Origin: Cavia porcellus
Lineage: Eukaryota; Chordata; Mammalia; Rodentia; Caviidae
Direction of reading: 5' to 3'
DNA length: 64,000 bases
NCBI RefSeq assembly: GCF_034190915.1
Contig: NW_026947509.1
Location: 36,836,767 to 36,900,766 of the forward strand
The notes beneath the pieces were generated by a model, which was not told the origin of the DNA, ran no database searches, and saw nothing but the letters and a program-made list of their open reading frames with translations. A program made the translations under genes and the position numbers. Below, piece by piece: positions 1 to 11,028 of the stretch. Each line of letters starts with the position of its first letter. Positions within the stretch are counted from its first letter, which is position 1.

Positions 1-1839
1 GGAAAAAGGAGATAAGGCCTTCAGTGGTGATCAGAAAATATTCTACAAATATGATTAGTGCCCTTGTAAAGGACCTAATTGTCCCTGCCTCCATGTGAGG
101 AGGTAAAGTGCCTTCTATGAACTAGGAAACAGCCTCACCAGACACTGACTCTTCCATCACCTTTATCTTAGACTTGCCAACCTCTAAGAGCATAGGAAGT
201 GGATTTCTGTTCTTTGTGTAGAATCCACTCTATGGCATTCCATTATAAGCATCCAAACAGATCAAGACAATGGGTGTTCACTGGATGATGAGTGAATGAA
301 GACTAAGGAAAGCAGTGAAAGGAATCTGTTAACAAGTGCAAAACTTCAGAATATCTAAAAGGAGCCTATGTGGACCCAGAGACAACACAAGGGTCACTCT
401 AATAATAGGTCAGGTCTGAAAAACAAAGCTTTGGCATGTGCCTGCTTCAGAGATATGAGAGTTCCCTCCCTACCCAGCACTCCACCACTGAGACTGCTGA
501 CCGTGGTAGGCAGATTAACAGTCACTCACATAAGCTCTGATGCTAATCCCCATGACCATAAATATATTACCTTACTTGATCTAAAGGACTATGCGGGTAT
601 GATGAGGTTAAGGATTTTGAGATAACATTAACCTAGGTTAGACAAATGGCTCGACTAATCACATGAACACTTAAAAGTAGGAGAGGAGAGAAGAGGAGAG
701 TAAGCCAGACAGATAAACGCAAGAAGGACATGACTCATCGTGACAATAAAGATGGAAGTAGAGGGCTACAAGCCAAGAAATATGACAGAGCCTGGAGGCA
801 GAGACCGAGCTGAGTTTGCCTCCATCAAGAAAATGAGAAGTGTGGTATTGCTGCCATGAAGAACAGAAGTCTGTCAACACTCAGGAAATAAATGGCTTGG
901 TCTCCAAAAGAACCAGGTAAGACTTTTGATTTAAATGGTCTCCAGAACTATAAGATGACACATTTGATGTTGTTTTAAGCCATTAAATGTTTAGTAACTT
1001 GCTATGACTGAAAAAGAAAATTAATACACTGATCCCAAGAGTCCTCCATCAGAAAATATACTGTAACAAAATGCAAGTAAAATAAGTGTCTCCCTGTGGT
1101 GGTCCAGTGTGTGTACTGAACACCTTATCCCACTCCTCTGAGGCCAAGATGTCTCTTAGAAAAAACAAAAAAGGTTTTTGATCAACGGCTCAAATAAAAT
1201 AGAGTTAGTCTATAAGAGAGGTTCTCCAGCAACATACTTCAAAATTAAGATTAATTTTAAAGTAGAGAATGTATTTAAAATATTTGAGAATATGTCATTA
1301 GCTGCAAAGTCGTACTGGCACATCTCTTTCTTATGCTGTGCTTACAAGATTTTGTAGCAGCCTCTATAGTGTGTGCACATGTGTACGCACATGTATAGGT
1401 GTTTTCTGTCTACTTATCCTAAAATTCTCATTAATTATAAATACTTAAAGGGCAATGCTTTCTTTCTTTGACAAAATGCATATAACCTACAGGGAAAGGT
1501 GGAAATTTCCCAATAGGATCTGCTATTTAGTCTATCTAATGCACCAGTTGACAATAGAAATACAGTATTTTCTCTTCATTTTTTCATAAAATGTTTCCCT
1601 TGAAATAAAGTATTTTTATGCAGCTGTAAAAATCAAGCAAAACCTCACATATCCTCTACCAAGTTTACCCCAGTTTTAATATATTGCAAACATTATAGTG
1701 CAACATTACAACTTGCTATTGATAGTAATATAGCCAAGATATGCAATAACCCCAAGAACATGGCAATTTTCTATGTTGCAATTTTATATCAATGTCTACT
1801 TCCTTTCTTCCCCCCTCTGCCTTACTCTGTAGCAACTGT
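1..1839. other. AT-rich flank without a recognised gene
   Basis: No exon-like open frame with matching splice sites was found on either strand, and no repeat family that I can name with confidence. The open frames here are short and have no recognisable motif. The right edge passes into the old minus-strand L1 that starts near 1840. Confidence 0.5.
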
Positions 1840-1960
1840 TAGTATATTTCATTTCAAGAATGTTGCATAAACACAATCATACAAAAATGTAAACATTGAA
1901 ATTGCTTTTCTTTTACACTTAGTGTTATCCTCTGAACCATCACCCAACTTGTTGCATTTA

Positions 1961-2041
1961 TTTTATTTTATTTTTTGTACTGAACTCATGACCTCACACT
2001 TGCCAGGCAAGCACTGTGCCACTAAGCTAGATTCTTGGCCC
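1961..2041 (-). mobile_element. ID-type SINE, minus strand
   Basis: The reverse complement gives a tRNA-derived SINE with an A-box-like block ('tagcttagtggcacagtg') and a B-box-like block ('ggtcatgagttcagtac'), followed by an A-rich tail, which appears as T-rich sequence at the low-coordinate end. The flanks carry a direct repeat of about 13 bp with one mismatch ('tgttgcatttatt' near 1950 and 'tgttgcatgtatt' near 2042). This is the target duplication expected from L1-driven retroposition. Confidence 0.8.
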
Positions 2042-2264
2042 TGTTGCATGTATTGATTGTTTTTTTAATGGTAAAAAAAAAGAGCAGCATACCATGGTAT
2101 GGATGTACCTGTTTGTTTAAACATTCACTTATTTATTAAGGATGCCTTTGCTCTATGTTTTAGTTCTTTATTATTATGAATACAACTAGTGTAAACATGT
2201 AAAATGTTGTGTGAACATTATGTTTATTTCCTCTAAGATATGCATAGAAACATAGCTGATTGGT

Positions 2265-3041
2265 TGTTACGGATTAAGAACTGATGGTCAGCTTAATGCC
2301 AGTTGGATTACATCAGCATGGCACTGAGCGTAGATGCTCCACCTAAGGAAAGTTGCCAATATAAATAGAAAAGTGGCGAAGAAGAAGGAGGGCGTTAATA
2401 CATTGTGCGTTGAGGCATTGTGGGTTCTCCTAGAGTTACTGTTTGACCTTTGGTTCTCCTGGAAAAGCTCTGGTCCTCACATGGAGCATTGCTTCCTGGC
2501 TCCAGAGGAGAAACATGTGCCGCTTGTTCTCCAGGATGAACTCGTCACGCTGCCGTGTTGGCATGTACCTGACTGTGCTTTTTGTCAGAGGAGCTCGGGG
2601 CCTCTGTGTCGTGGAGAATGGCTGTGATGCTTTCAGGACAGCCCTGGTCTTTATTGTGAGTGTGGCTTCTCCACTCCAGCATAGAACCCTCAGCCTATCA
2701 GCACAGCCCCTCCCCCCGCCCCCCTGCCGGCTGGCATGGACTTTCTGGCTTCCACTGCTAACCTTTGGGCCTTCCTGGCATGGATCCGTAAAGAGACTGG
2801 CGTGAGTTCTTCTTGCTGGATCTCTAGTTGGACTCATGGGAGGCATTTTCATGAGCTCTGGATTTTCATCTAGACTCATGTGGGACATTGCTATGGGATT
2901 TAGTGTTTAGGTTAGTTTAGTTTTTGGTGTTGCGGATAGATTTCCTGCATTTTCTTGTGTTAACTCTCAGTGACCATTATAAAAATAATTATAAAATCTA
3001 TGTCCTGATTCCAGTTCTTCTCCGTACAACCCCTGATTACA
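2265..3041 (+). mobile_element. LTR-like insertion inside the old L1
   Basis: This 777 bp block breaks the L1 sequence. L1 matches stop at about 2263 and resume at about 3045. The block starts with TG ('tgttacgg') and ends with CA ('ctgattaca'). It contains polyadenylation-like 'ataaaa' motifs near its right end, which suggests a solo LTR in plus orientation. It is more GC-rich than its surroundings between 2430 and 2830. I found no clean target duplication and cannot name the family. The open frames inside it (2334-2888, both strands) look fortuitous. Another retroposed sequence is possible. Confidence 0.45.
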
Positions 3042-4036
3042 AAATGGATCATGTGATTTTAGAATGCTTAGTATTTTATTTTAAGAAACTACCATATTGT
3101 TCCAGAAAGTTTTACATTTTACACTGTGACCAGCAGTAGACGGTGACCAAAGACTCATTTCTCCACAACCTTATCAATACTTGGTCTTGTTACCACTTTT
3201 ATTTTAGTCATTGGGATAGGTTTATGGTGAAATTCCATTGTGGTTTTAATTTACATTCCATAATGGATGATAATATTGAATATATTTTCATGGTTTTTGT
3301 TTTTATTCACAAATCTTCAGGGAAATGTCTGCCTATGACTTTTGCCCATTTTCTAGTTGTGTCCTTTTACACGCAAGTTTTGAGAGGTTTCTAAAATGTG
3401 TTCCACATATGAATCTTTCATCAAATAGCTTGTTTGCAAATATTTTCTCCCAGTGAGAAGTTTGTTTTTTTTTTTTTTTCATTCTCTTAACATAGTGTCT
3501 AGGGACAAAAGTTCTTAAAATTACTAAATTTTAACTTATCAAATTTGCCTTTTATGAACTGTACTTTTGATGTCATGTTTAAGAACTTTGTTGAGTTCTA
3601 GAACCCAGGAGTTATCTCCAATCTTTTGTGATAAAGTGTTAAAACTTGGCATTTAAAATTTAAGTCTGTGGCCTACTACTAATTAATTTTATATATGGGT
3701 AAACATTCATTTTGTTTCAAACATAAAAATGTCCAGTTGTTACAACATTACATGTTAAAGGGACTAATCTTTTACTGAATTCCTTTGCATCTTTGTTGAA
3801 GATCAATTGAGTATGTGTGTGTATTTTATTTTGGGGCTTTTTCTTTTTTCTTATTTAGTTCTATTGATCTTTTATACATTACCTATTGTTGTCACTCTAA
3901 AAATGTCTTAAAATCCTGCAGACTAATTTCTAACAATTTATTTTTAAAACTGGTTTAGCTATTCTGGTTCTTTTACCTCTCCATGTGTACTTTAGAAGAA
4001 TATTATCCATATCTGTAAAGTAAACTTACTGGTTTT

Positions 4037-4215
4037 GTTTGTATGTTTGTCTGTTTCATGTGTGTAGTACATAATGCTTACATCCTTGAGGGTTGTTGGT
4101 GCACATACATAACACAGGTTAATTTCTGCTTTCATTTTCCTCCCTTCCCTCCCTGTAACCCTTTCCCTATCTCTGGAATACTTCACCATTACTACCTTTT
4201 TGTACATGTTTGCAG
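4037..4215 (-). other. Possible 3'-transduced segment or earlier insertion
   Basis: This 179 bp block matches neither the L1 to its left nor the HAL1-like element to its right. On the minus strand it ends in a degenerate A-rich run near 4037-4060. The sequence 'acttactggtttt' precedes it, and 'actcactggtttt' follows the HAL1-like element at 6901. This suggests one insertion event spanning both, or two nested ones. See the finding on this site. Confidence 0.4.
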
Positions 4216-4245
4216 TACTCACTGTTTTTTTTTTTTTTTTACAAT

Positions 4246-5042
4246 TTTTAAAAAATTTTATTTAAAGAAAGACTAAACAAAACGGAATAGGTAGAAATAA
4301 TGCATACGTTCAGAGAAAAAATAAACAGTAAGAAATCACTAGTTGATGTTTACATATTGTCGTTTTACAAATAGTTGTTCAAGATACAAAAATGGAACTT
4401 GTAAAGCGGGAATTCAAACAGTGAGACTGCAAACAGTTCTGTTCAACTGTCCAACAAAAACTTAGTAACATGGTTGTCAATGCTATACACTTAAACATAC
4501 ATGCAGTTATCCACATATTCATTAATGTTTAAACAAACTAAAGCAGGTTAAAATCATTCTGAACAAAGAATAATAGTATTGCTAGATTCCACATCATTAC
4601 ATTCTGTGATCAGCACTGGGTACTGTAGTGTCTGTTTTTAAAAATTTAATTTACAGAAAGGCTAAACAAAACAGAAAACAGGTAGAAATAATACATAATT
4701 TCAAAGAAAAAATAAACAGTAAGAAATCACTAGTTGAGGATTACAGATTGTCTTCTTATAAATAGTTATTCAAGATACTAAAGTGGAGCATATAAAATAG
4801 CGATTCAAACAGTGAGATTGCAACCAGTTCTGTTCAACTATCCAACAAAAACTTAGAAATATGGTTATCAGCCATATGCAAATATGGTTATCACTTAAAC
4901 ATATATACAGTTATCCATATCTTCAGTTATGTTGACATTGAATAAACCAAAGCAGGCTAATATCACTCTGAATAAAGAATAATACTATTGCTGGGTTTCA
5001 CATTATGACACTCCAGGATCAGCACTGGGTATTTTAGTGTCT
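4246..5042 (-). repeat. Tandem duplication in the half-LINE 3' UTR (period about 389 bp)
   Basis: Copy A (4246-4632) and copy B (4635-5042) align over their whole length at roughly 80% identity by eye. Shared blocks include 'aaataaacagtaagaaatca', 'caaaaacttag' and 'tttcattattac'-type segments. Both copies end in a 'gatcagcactgggta' block followed by 'agtgtct'. Copy B carries a short extra duplication around 'atatggttatca' (about 4858-4891). The divergence suggests an old duplication, perhaps a property of the family consensus rather than of this copy. Confidence 0.8.
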
Positions 5043-5540
5043 CTTTTTCTTCAGAGTGTCTGTTCATTTCATCATGTGTCATAAGATCAGTTCTCATAAA
5101 CTGTTTATAGATTCTACACATGCACGAGTCCTTAACATGTATTTCTATCCTTTCTATATTAGAGGGAAAACAAAACAAAGCAAGAAACAACAAAACACAT
5201 TCCTATAAACACATGAAATGAAGCAAACATATAAGACCATTGTACAAGGGGTTCTACCATGGTTCTTGTGTTGTGTCTTGTTATCTCCAATAGAATTGGC
5301 TATATCATCAGATATAGTACAGTTGAGTATATCAGTACATAACAGTATTAATAAAAATACAACTTTGTATATAATATAGAACTTCAAAAACTGGCAGTTA
5401 TCAAACCAAAATGTGTATCATAGAGTCTTGTCATTTTCAGTGTAGTTGCCTATACTCTCAGACTTGATACTATCAATCATATCAGTTTTGAATAAAATCT
5501 TCTCTGCCTCATTTCTGTTATGCTCTTTTTTGCCTCTTTT

Positions 5541-6700
5541 TTACAATAGTATCAGTTGTCTGCTTATCTTCTTCATTCTGTTTTCTGCTCCATTCATGAG
5601 ACTTCTCTGCCATTGTTCCTGGAATCCTTGTACTTTTTTCTCTCTCTCTAGAATGCCCTGGAGTATTCTCTGTAGAGTTGGGTTGGTGGTTGCGAATTTC
5701 CCAAGTTCCCCTTTGTCTTGGAAGCATCTTGTTTCTCCATTAATTTCTAGAGACAGTTTATCAGGGTATATCAATCTGGGATGGAGGTTACTTTTCAGGG
5801 CTTGGAATATTTCACTCCAGGCTCTTCTTGAGTTGATAAACGTATTGAGAAGTCTGCTGTTATTCTGATGGGCATTCTGATAGGTAATCTGTTTCTTGTC
5901 TCTAACAGCTTTCAATATTCTGTTCTTATATTGAATTTCTGGGATCTTGATTATTATATGCCTGGGTGTAGCTCTGTTTTGGTTTTAGGTGGCTGGAGTT
6001 CTGTATACCTCATCTATCAGAATATCATGTCCTTTTCCTATGTTTGGGAAATTTTCCTTAATTATTTCTGTGAATAACCTTTGTAGTTCCTTTGTTTGCA
6101 TCCCAGCTTCTTTATTCACATTCTTTATTCTCAAGTTATAGATCCTCTTGTTATCTTCTAGCCTTTGTATTGTTACTGCTTGTTTCCTTGTTATTTTTAA
6201 AAAGTTTTCCCTTCTTCCACATTGCAAAACTGTCCTCTAGTTTGGATTATCTATCCTTAGTTTCTTTCAAGCTGATTTGCCATCTTTCCATACAGTTTTT
6301 AATTTCCTGGTAACCTCTTTGAATCTGCTTCATGTATTCTATGTTATTTTAATATTCTTCATCAAATGGTTCTCTCCTTTGTTTAAGTTCCTCCCTTCTT
6401 CCGTCTGTGTCTGCTTGAGGAGTGCTTAGTATCTGTTTTATTAATCTTCTTATATCTTGCTTTTCTTGGCTAAATATTTCACTTTTGAACTCATCTATGA
6501 GGTCCTGAATATATTTCTGTATGTCCATTCGCGCCGTGTCTGATATTGCATATTTGCTGTTCTCATTCTCCTTTGTATTTTACCTGTCCTGGGTCAATGT
6601 TCTCAGGGTTGTGACCTGGGACTTTTTGTTGTTGCTTTCTCTTCCCATCTTTTTTTTGCTTCTTCCAGGAGGCCCCAGTTTCTTTCTTTGTTGGTTACAA
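5541..6700 (-). pseudogene. Degenerate L1/HAL1 ORF1 (RNA-binding chaperone)
   Basis: ORF1p is the nucleic-acid-binding chaperone that packages LINE RNA. On the minus strand the order of its parts is preserved. A charged, Glu/Lys/Gln-rich segment (about 6700-6230) fits the coiled-coil region. The next block (6227-5985) contains 'NLRIKNVNKEAG' and 'EIIKENFPNI', matching the RRM-like domain. The last block (5915-5541) contains 'RLLNTFINSRRAWSEIF', 'LHPRLIYPDKLSL' and 'TNPTLQRILQGIL', matching the C-terminal domain. The blocks lie in different frames, so several frameshifts and stops separate them. No functional protein is expected. The usual ORF1p length is about 300-380 residues, which fits the span. 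Confidence 0.8.
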
Positions 6701-6782
6701 TTGTGAAGTGTGCTGGCTAGATGACCCTTCCCACTGCCATGTGCTAGTGTGTTGCAGGCAGGGACAGTGTGTACTGGCCCCT

Positions 6783-6858
6783 CCCCTCCAGGTCAGTCAA
6801 GCTGCTGTGGCCTGCACTGTATTACTTTGCATCACTTTCCCCTCCAGGTCAGTCAAGC
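6783..6858. repeat. Direct 20 bp repeat in the half-LINE 5' leader
   Basis: The 20-mer 'cccctccaggtcagtcaagc' occurs at 6783-6802 and, unchanged, at 6839-6858, a period of 56 bp. It lies upstream of the ORF1 remnant, in the part of the element that would hold its promoter. It could be the remains of a monomer array like those in some rodent L1 5' ends. Confidence 0.85.
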
Positions 6859-8384
6859 AGACACTCTGTATTATGTTGAATTCCAAGTTGACTATCTCCT
6901 ACTCACTGGTTTTTGCTAGATATTATATTAAACCAGCACAGGAGTTTAGGGAGAACTGACATATTTACTAAGATGGGTTTTCCAAATCATGAGCAGAGTA
7001 GGTCTCTCCATTTATTTACAGTTTTTTTCATTTTTTTCATCAATATTTTGTAGTTTTCAGGCACAAGTCCCATGGATGTTTTGTTTGACTTGCAGCTGAG
7101 CTTTTAATTTCTTGGATAAATTTAAATTTATAATTTTAAATTCAATGTCTACATATTGATTATTATTAGAGAGAAATGCAGCTGCCTTTTGCATATTTAT
7201 TTTATATCCTATGGCCTTGAAAGAAGTTTCTTATTCTAGATTTGCTTGGTTGGTTTAAAAATATATTACTTGGGATTTTTAAAATAGATGATTATGTATT
7301 CTGTAAGTAGGAATAGTTTCAGTCTTTATATTTTTGTTTTTTGCTTGTTACACTAGTCAAAACTTTCCATACTATGTTGAAGAAAAGTGGAAATCCTTGC
7401 TTTGTTTTTAATTTTAGTGGAAGAATTTAGTCTTTCTATTAAATTTGCCATCTATCCATTTTAGTAGATGTTTCTTTATCTGGCTGAGTAAGTCTCCATC
7501 TTTTCGTATTTTTCTGAAAGTTTTTTTAAAATTAAAAACCAGTGTTGAATTTTGTCTAATATTTTTTCTTCACCTATTGATGTGATCATACAGTTTTTAT
7601 TTTAACTTGTTAATAAAATGGATTACACTGATTGATTAGATATTGAATTATACTTGTACCCCTCAACTACTTCCAACTTAGAACTATTAATTCCTTTTGT
7701 ATGTTGATAAATTCTATTTGCTAATATTTTATGAAATACTTTTGCAATAAATAAGTAAACAATAAATAAATGAAGGACTTTTGCATCTGGAATGTTAGTC
7801 TGCAGCTTTTTTTAAAAAATCAGATTTAGGTTTCAAGACACACCAGCCTGATTAAATGCATCAGAAAGTGTTCACATCCTGCAAAAGATTATGTCAAATT
7901 GGTCTTAACTTTTCTTTAAATGCCTGATATAACTCTCTTGTGAAATCATCTTGGCCTGGAGATTTCTTTTTTAAAAGAATAATCTTTGGTTATGGATTCA
8001 TGTTCTTTGATAGGTACAGTGCTCTTTTATATAAGTTAGTTATATCAGTTAGTTAAATTAATATATTACTTTCCAAAACTTGCCTGAAGAAAGTACCTTA
8101 ATCTAGGTAATTAGAAAATAGAGAAATGTGCTTTTCCACAGCTGTGAAGACTAGAAGTCCAAGTGAAGGTCACAGCAAGGTCATATTCTCTATGAAACCT
8201 GTTGGAAGGGAGCTTCCTGGTACCCTGTTCCTTAGCTTATGGGAGCCAATTCTCTGCCTCCATTAGTTCAGGACATTTGCCATGAATCTGTTCCATCCAC
8301 CTTCACTTGGGTGGATACCAGTCATACTCAGTTAAGGCTCACTTCAATATTTCATCTTATTGTGGTTAACTTTGCAAAGATCTT

Positions 8385-8585
8385 TTTTTAAATTTTTTTA
8401 TTTTTATTTTAAAGAGATTAAGACAAAAGAGGACATAACAAAGCAGATCAGAACAGAGCAATGTAAGTAACACAGTATTTCACCACAGGAAACCCATAAT
8501 TAACAGTAACTACCATAATGTCTCTTTCTTTAAAATAGTTGAGCATAAATTCATATACAATAGTATCAAACATAACAAAAAGTAT
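8385..8585 (-). mobile_element. 5'-truncated retroposon with 15 bp target duplication
   Basis: The 15-mer 'ctttgcaaagatctt' flanks this 201 bp insert perfectly (8370-8384 and 8586-8600). On the minus strand the insert ends in an A-rich tail with AATAAA-like motifs, as expected for L1-mediated insertion. The tail resembles the LINE 3' ends elsewhere in the window, but the body does not match closely enough for me to name the family. Confidence 0.85.
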
Positions 8586-8893
8586 CTTTGCAAAGATCTT
8601 GTATTTTAAAATCATACTTTGAGGTACTGTATGTTATAATTTCAACAAATACTTTTCGATGGAGGGTTGGGCACCATTCAATCCGTAACTAGTAGCTTGT
8701 ACATTTAAAGAAATTACTTTAATTCCTTTAAACTACCAAATATTCGTATACAGGCTTGTTCAGAGTATTTGAGTGGTTTCTCCTTTTCCACTGTATACAT
8801 TTAGTACAAATTGCTGCTTAACTGATCCAACAAATTTTAAGATGTTGCATATTCATCTGTTTTGAATTAAGGTATTCTAAAACAATTTTCCAA

Positions 8894-8990
8894 GCTGAGG
8901 GTATAGCTCGGCAACACAAGTGCCTGGCTGGCAAGCTCAAGATTGTGGGTTCAATCCCTGGTACTACTACTACTACTGATAATAATAAAA
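8894..8990 (+). mobile_element. ID-type SINE with a TAC/TAA tail
   Basis: The element starts with 'gctgagggtatagctcggca', an A-box-like block. It continues through 'gcctggctggcaagc' and a B-box-like 'gtgggttcaatccctggta', and ends in a (TAC)n/(TAA)n tail. It belongs to the same family as the copies at 22197 and 24242. It is a transposed pol III-type SINE, not a tRNA gene. Confidence 0.85.
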
Positions 8991-9244
8991 TATATTTCCA
9001 ATATTTCTCCTTTGACCCATATATTATTTGGAATTGTTTAATTTAGAATTATTTAATTTAGTTTCCAGTATTTGAATATTTTCCTCTTATCTTTCAGATT
9101 TTGATTTCTTTTTTAAATTCTCTTGGAGCTGGTAGGCATATTGTGTATGATTTTAACTACTTTAAATTTATCAACTTTTTCTTTTAACCTTCAAAACACA
9201 CTTTGCTATGTGTTTCATGTCCATTTGAAAACGTGTGTATTATA

Positions 9245-9440
9245 ATGCATGCATTATTTGAACTAAGGATCACACCCAGGGACTTGCACTAAGTCAAATC
9301 CTCAACCTTTTTTGTTACCATCATTTGCTTATTTACGGAGTAACCTAAATCTCCAATTTTAGATCCCCCTGCCTCAGCTTTTGGAGTAGCCCACATTATA
9401 TGAGTGTGCCACACAGTTCAACTGTCCCTGCTATTTTTAG
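9245..9440 (-). mobile_element. B1 plus ID composite SINE remnant, minus strand
   Basis: On the minus strand a B1-like (7SL-derived) block at about 9435-9361 contains 'actccaaaagctgaggcagg'. An ID-like block at about 9310-9250 with 'ttagtgcaagtccctgggtg' follows it. The B1-then-ID order is that of the composite B1-dID SINEs known from squirrel- and beaver-related rodents. Both halves are diverged, and two independent insertions remain possible. Confidence 0.55.
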
Positions 9441-9661
9441 GTGCAGTGTTCTATAAATGTCCATTAGTTCTATAAATGACCCCATTAGTTGATGGTGTTA
9501 TTGAGTCCTTCCATATTCTTGATGTTTTTCTGCCTAGTTATCTTATCAGTGTTGGTAAATCTGCAGGCATAATTGTGGATTTGTGTATCTCTCCTTTAAG
9601 TTCTATCCATTTTGCTCATAACATACTATGAGTCTCTTCTGTGTAGTATATATGCATTTAG

Positions 9662-9725
9662 GGTTTCTCTCTCTTTCTCTTTCTCTGTCTCTGTCTCTCT
9701 GTCTCTGTCTGTCTCTCTCTCTGTG
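9662..9725 (+). repeat. CT/TCTG-rich simple repeat
   Basis: About 64 bp of 'tctctctttctc' and 'tctgtctctg' units lie inside the old L1. The open frames that read Ser-Leu repeats here are translations of this microsatellite. Confidence 0.9.
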
Positions 9726-10732
9726 TCCAAAGCTGATATCACCCACTTGTGTATACTTTTGGATAATGATTACGTATCTTTCTCCATGCTTTTACTTTCA
9801 ACTTTCCATATGGTTAGCAAAGTTTCTTATAGATAGCATATAACTGAAAAGTTTCTTAGAGGTAACTTACAATTGGGTCTTTTAAAAAAATTTATACCTA
9901 TTGTCTGTTTTTACTACATTTAGCTCAAAAGCTATGTTTTTTTTCCTTTTTTTTTTTTTTGCCTCACTGCAGGTTACATACAAATTATTTTTATTTATAG
10001 CTTGATGTATCTGTATTGGAACATACCTGATTGTATAGTATTTTAAACTAATTTCTTTACATATTTTCTACATAGAAACATAGCTTAAGTCCTATTGTTG
10101 TTGTCTACTTACCAGTTTGAACAAAGTATTTAAAAGCTTTCTTCTTTTATATCTCCACCTCCTTTTTCTAACACAATTATCTGAAATGTTAATTTACACC
10201 TAGGAGCACATGAGAAAATGTTCCAATTTTTTACTTGTATAGTTTGGAGAACTCAAGAAGGAAATTCTGTTATGTTTATCATATTGTTGCTTACCATATT
10301 CTTCTTTCCTGACATAACAAGAGTCCTCTGGTGTTGCTTTTGCCTAGACAACTTCTTTTAGGGAAGTTCTTCTAGAATTTTATGCCATTTTATTTCTGCA
10401 GAGTGTTTTCATTGGATATCAGAGTGTGTGTCACTAATTCTTTTCCCTATCACGTGAAAAATGCCACGTCACTGATGACTTCTGATGAAAAGTCTGCTGG
10501 CATTTGAACAGTTGTTTCCCTGTAAATAAGTGGCTGTTTCTTCACCACGAGTAAAACAGTGTGTCTTTTACTTTGGTTACTCTGTTATTCACTTCTAAAA
10601 TCTCCATGAGGCTTTTGTAATCTATAAGCAGCAATATATAATATACTTACAGGAACACTTTTATTTATTTATTTTTGCTTTTGTTTGCTGACTTTCTGTT
10701 TGTCTCAGGCAAGCTTTCCTTGTGTAGTGAAT

Positions 10733-11028
10733 TATAGTCCTCCCCCAGTGTCCATGCCAGATTGGTGTCCGGGCCTCAGTCAATACCAAAACCCAAGCAT
10801 GCTCAAGACCCTCACATAAAATGAAGCAGTATTTGCATAGACTTTATACATATCCATTCATATATTTTAGTGTATGCAAATGCTGTGTAGGTTGTCATTA
10901 GATTGCTAGGGAATGTTAACAAGAAAAATTCGTATATTTCAATACAGACAGAATTTATTTTTTCAAACATTTCTGCGATTGGTTGGATCCATGGCTGTAA
11001 AAGCCACGGACAAGAGAAATCTACTGAA
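10733..11028 (+). mobile_element. Tigger/MER2-type DNA transposon remnant
   Basis: The left part reads 'ccaaaacccaagcatgctca' and then 'aaatgaagcagtatttgcat', which matches the interior of pogo-class Tigger/MER2 nonautonomous elements. The right part reads 'gattggttggatccatggct' and resembles their terminal region. Together they span one short element of about 296 bp. Family naming is from memory of the consensus. Confidence 0.6.

Larger units (their letters stand above)
4225..6899 (-). mobile_element. HAL1-like half-LINE (ORF1 only), minus strand
   Basis: This 2675 bp retroposon lies inside the old L1. In its own direction it shows a 5' leader (about 6899-6720), degenerate L1-type ORF1 (about 6700-5541), about 500 bp of noncoding sequence, and then a 3' UTR with a duplicated segment (5042-4246). 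An AATAAA signal near 4257 and a 17-base A tail, the T run starting at 4225, end the copy. I see no endonuclease or reverse transcriptase ORF2. That layout and length are typical of half-L1 (HAL1) elements, which move using L1 enzymes in trans. The 9 bp 'tactcactg' flanks both ends (4216-4224 and 6900-6908). An internally deleted full L1 is the main alternative. Confidence 0.7.
1840..10700 (-). mobile_element. Ancient L1 (LINE-1), minus strand, heavily interrupted
   Basis: Read on the minus strand, the segment keeps recognisable blocks of L1 in the right order. The 3' part of ORF2 and its flank lie at about 2060-2263 and 3045-4036. Reverse-transcriptase-side ORF2 sequence lies at 6914-8050. 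More 5' ORF2 sequence, including the block around 'ataattgtggatttgtgta', lies at 9440-9900. Weaker similarity runs on to about 10.7 kb. No frame is intact, so the copy is dead and old. It serves as the background into which at least six later elements were inserted, each reported separately. Family assignment rests on remembered L1 consensus similarity. The outer limits are approximate. Confidence 0.75.

Noticed and set aside
2334..2888. Three overlapping frames of 97-150 codons on both strands
   Set aside because: They lie within the LTR-like insert, overlap each other and have no recognisable domain or splice signals.
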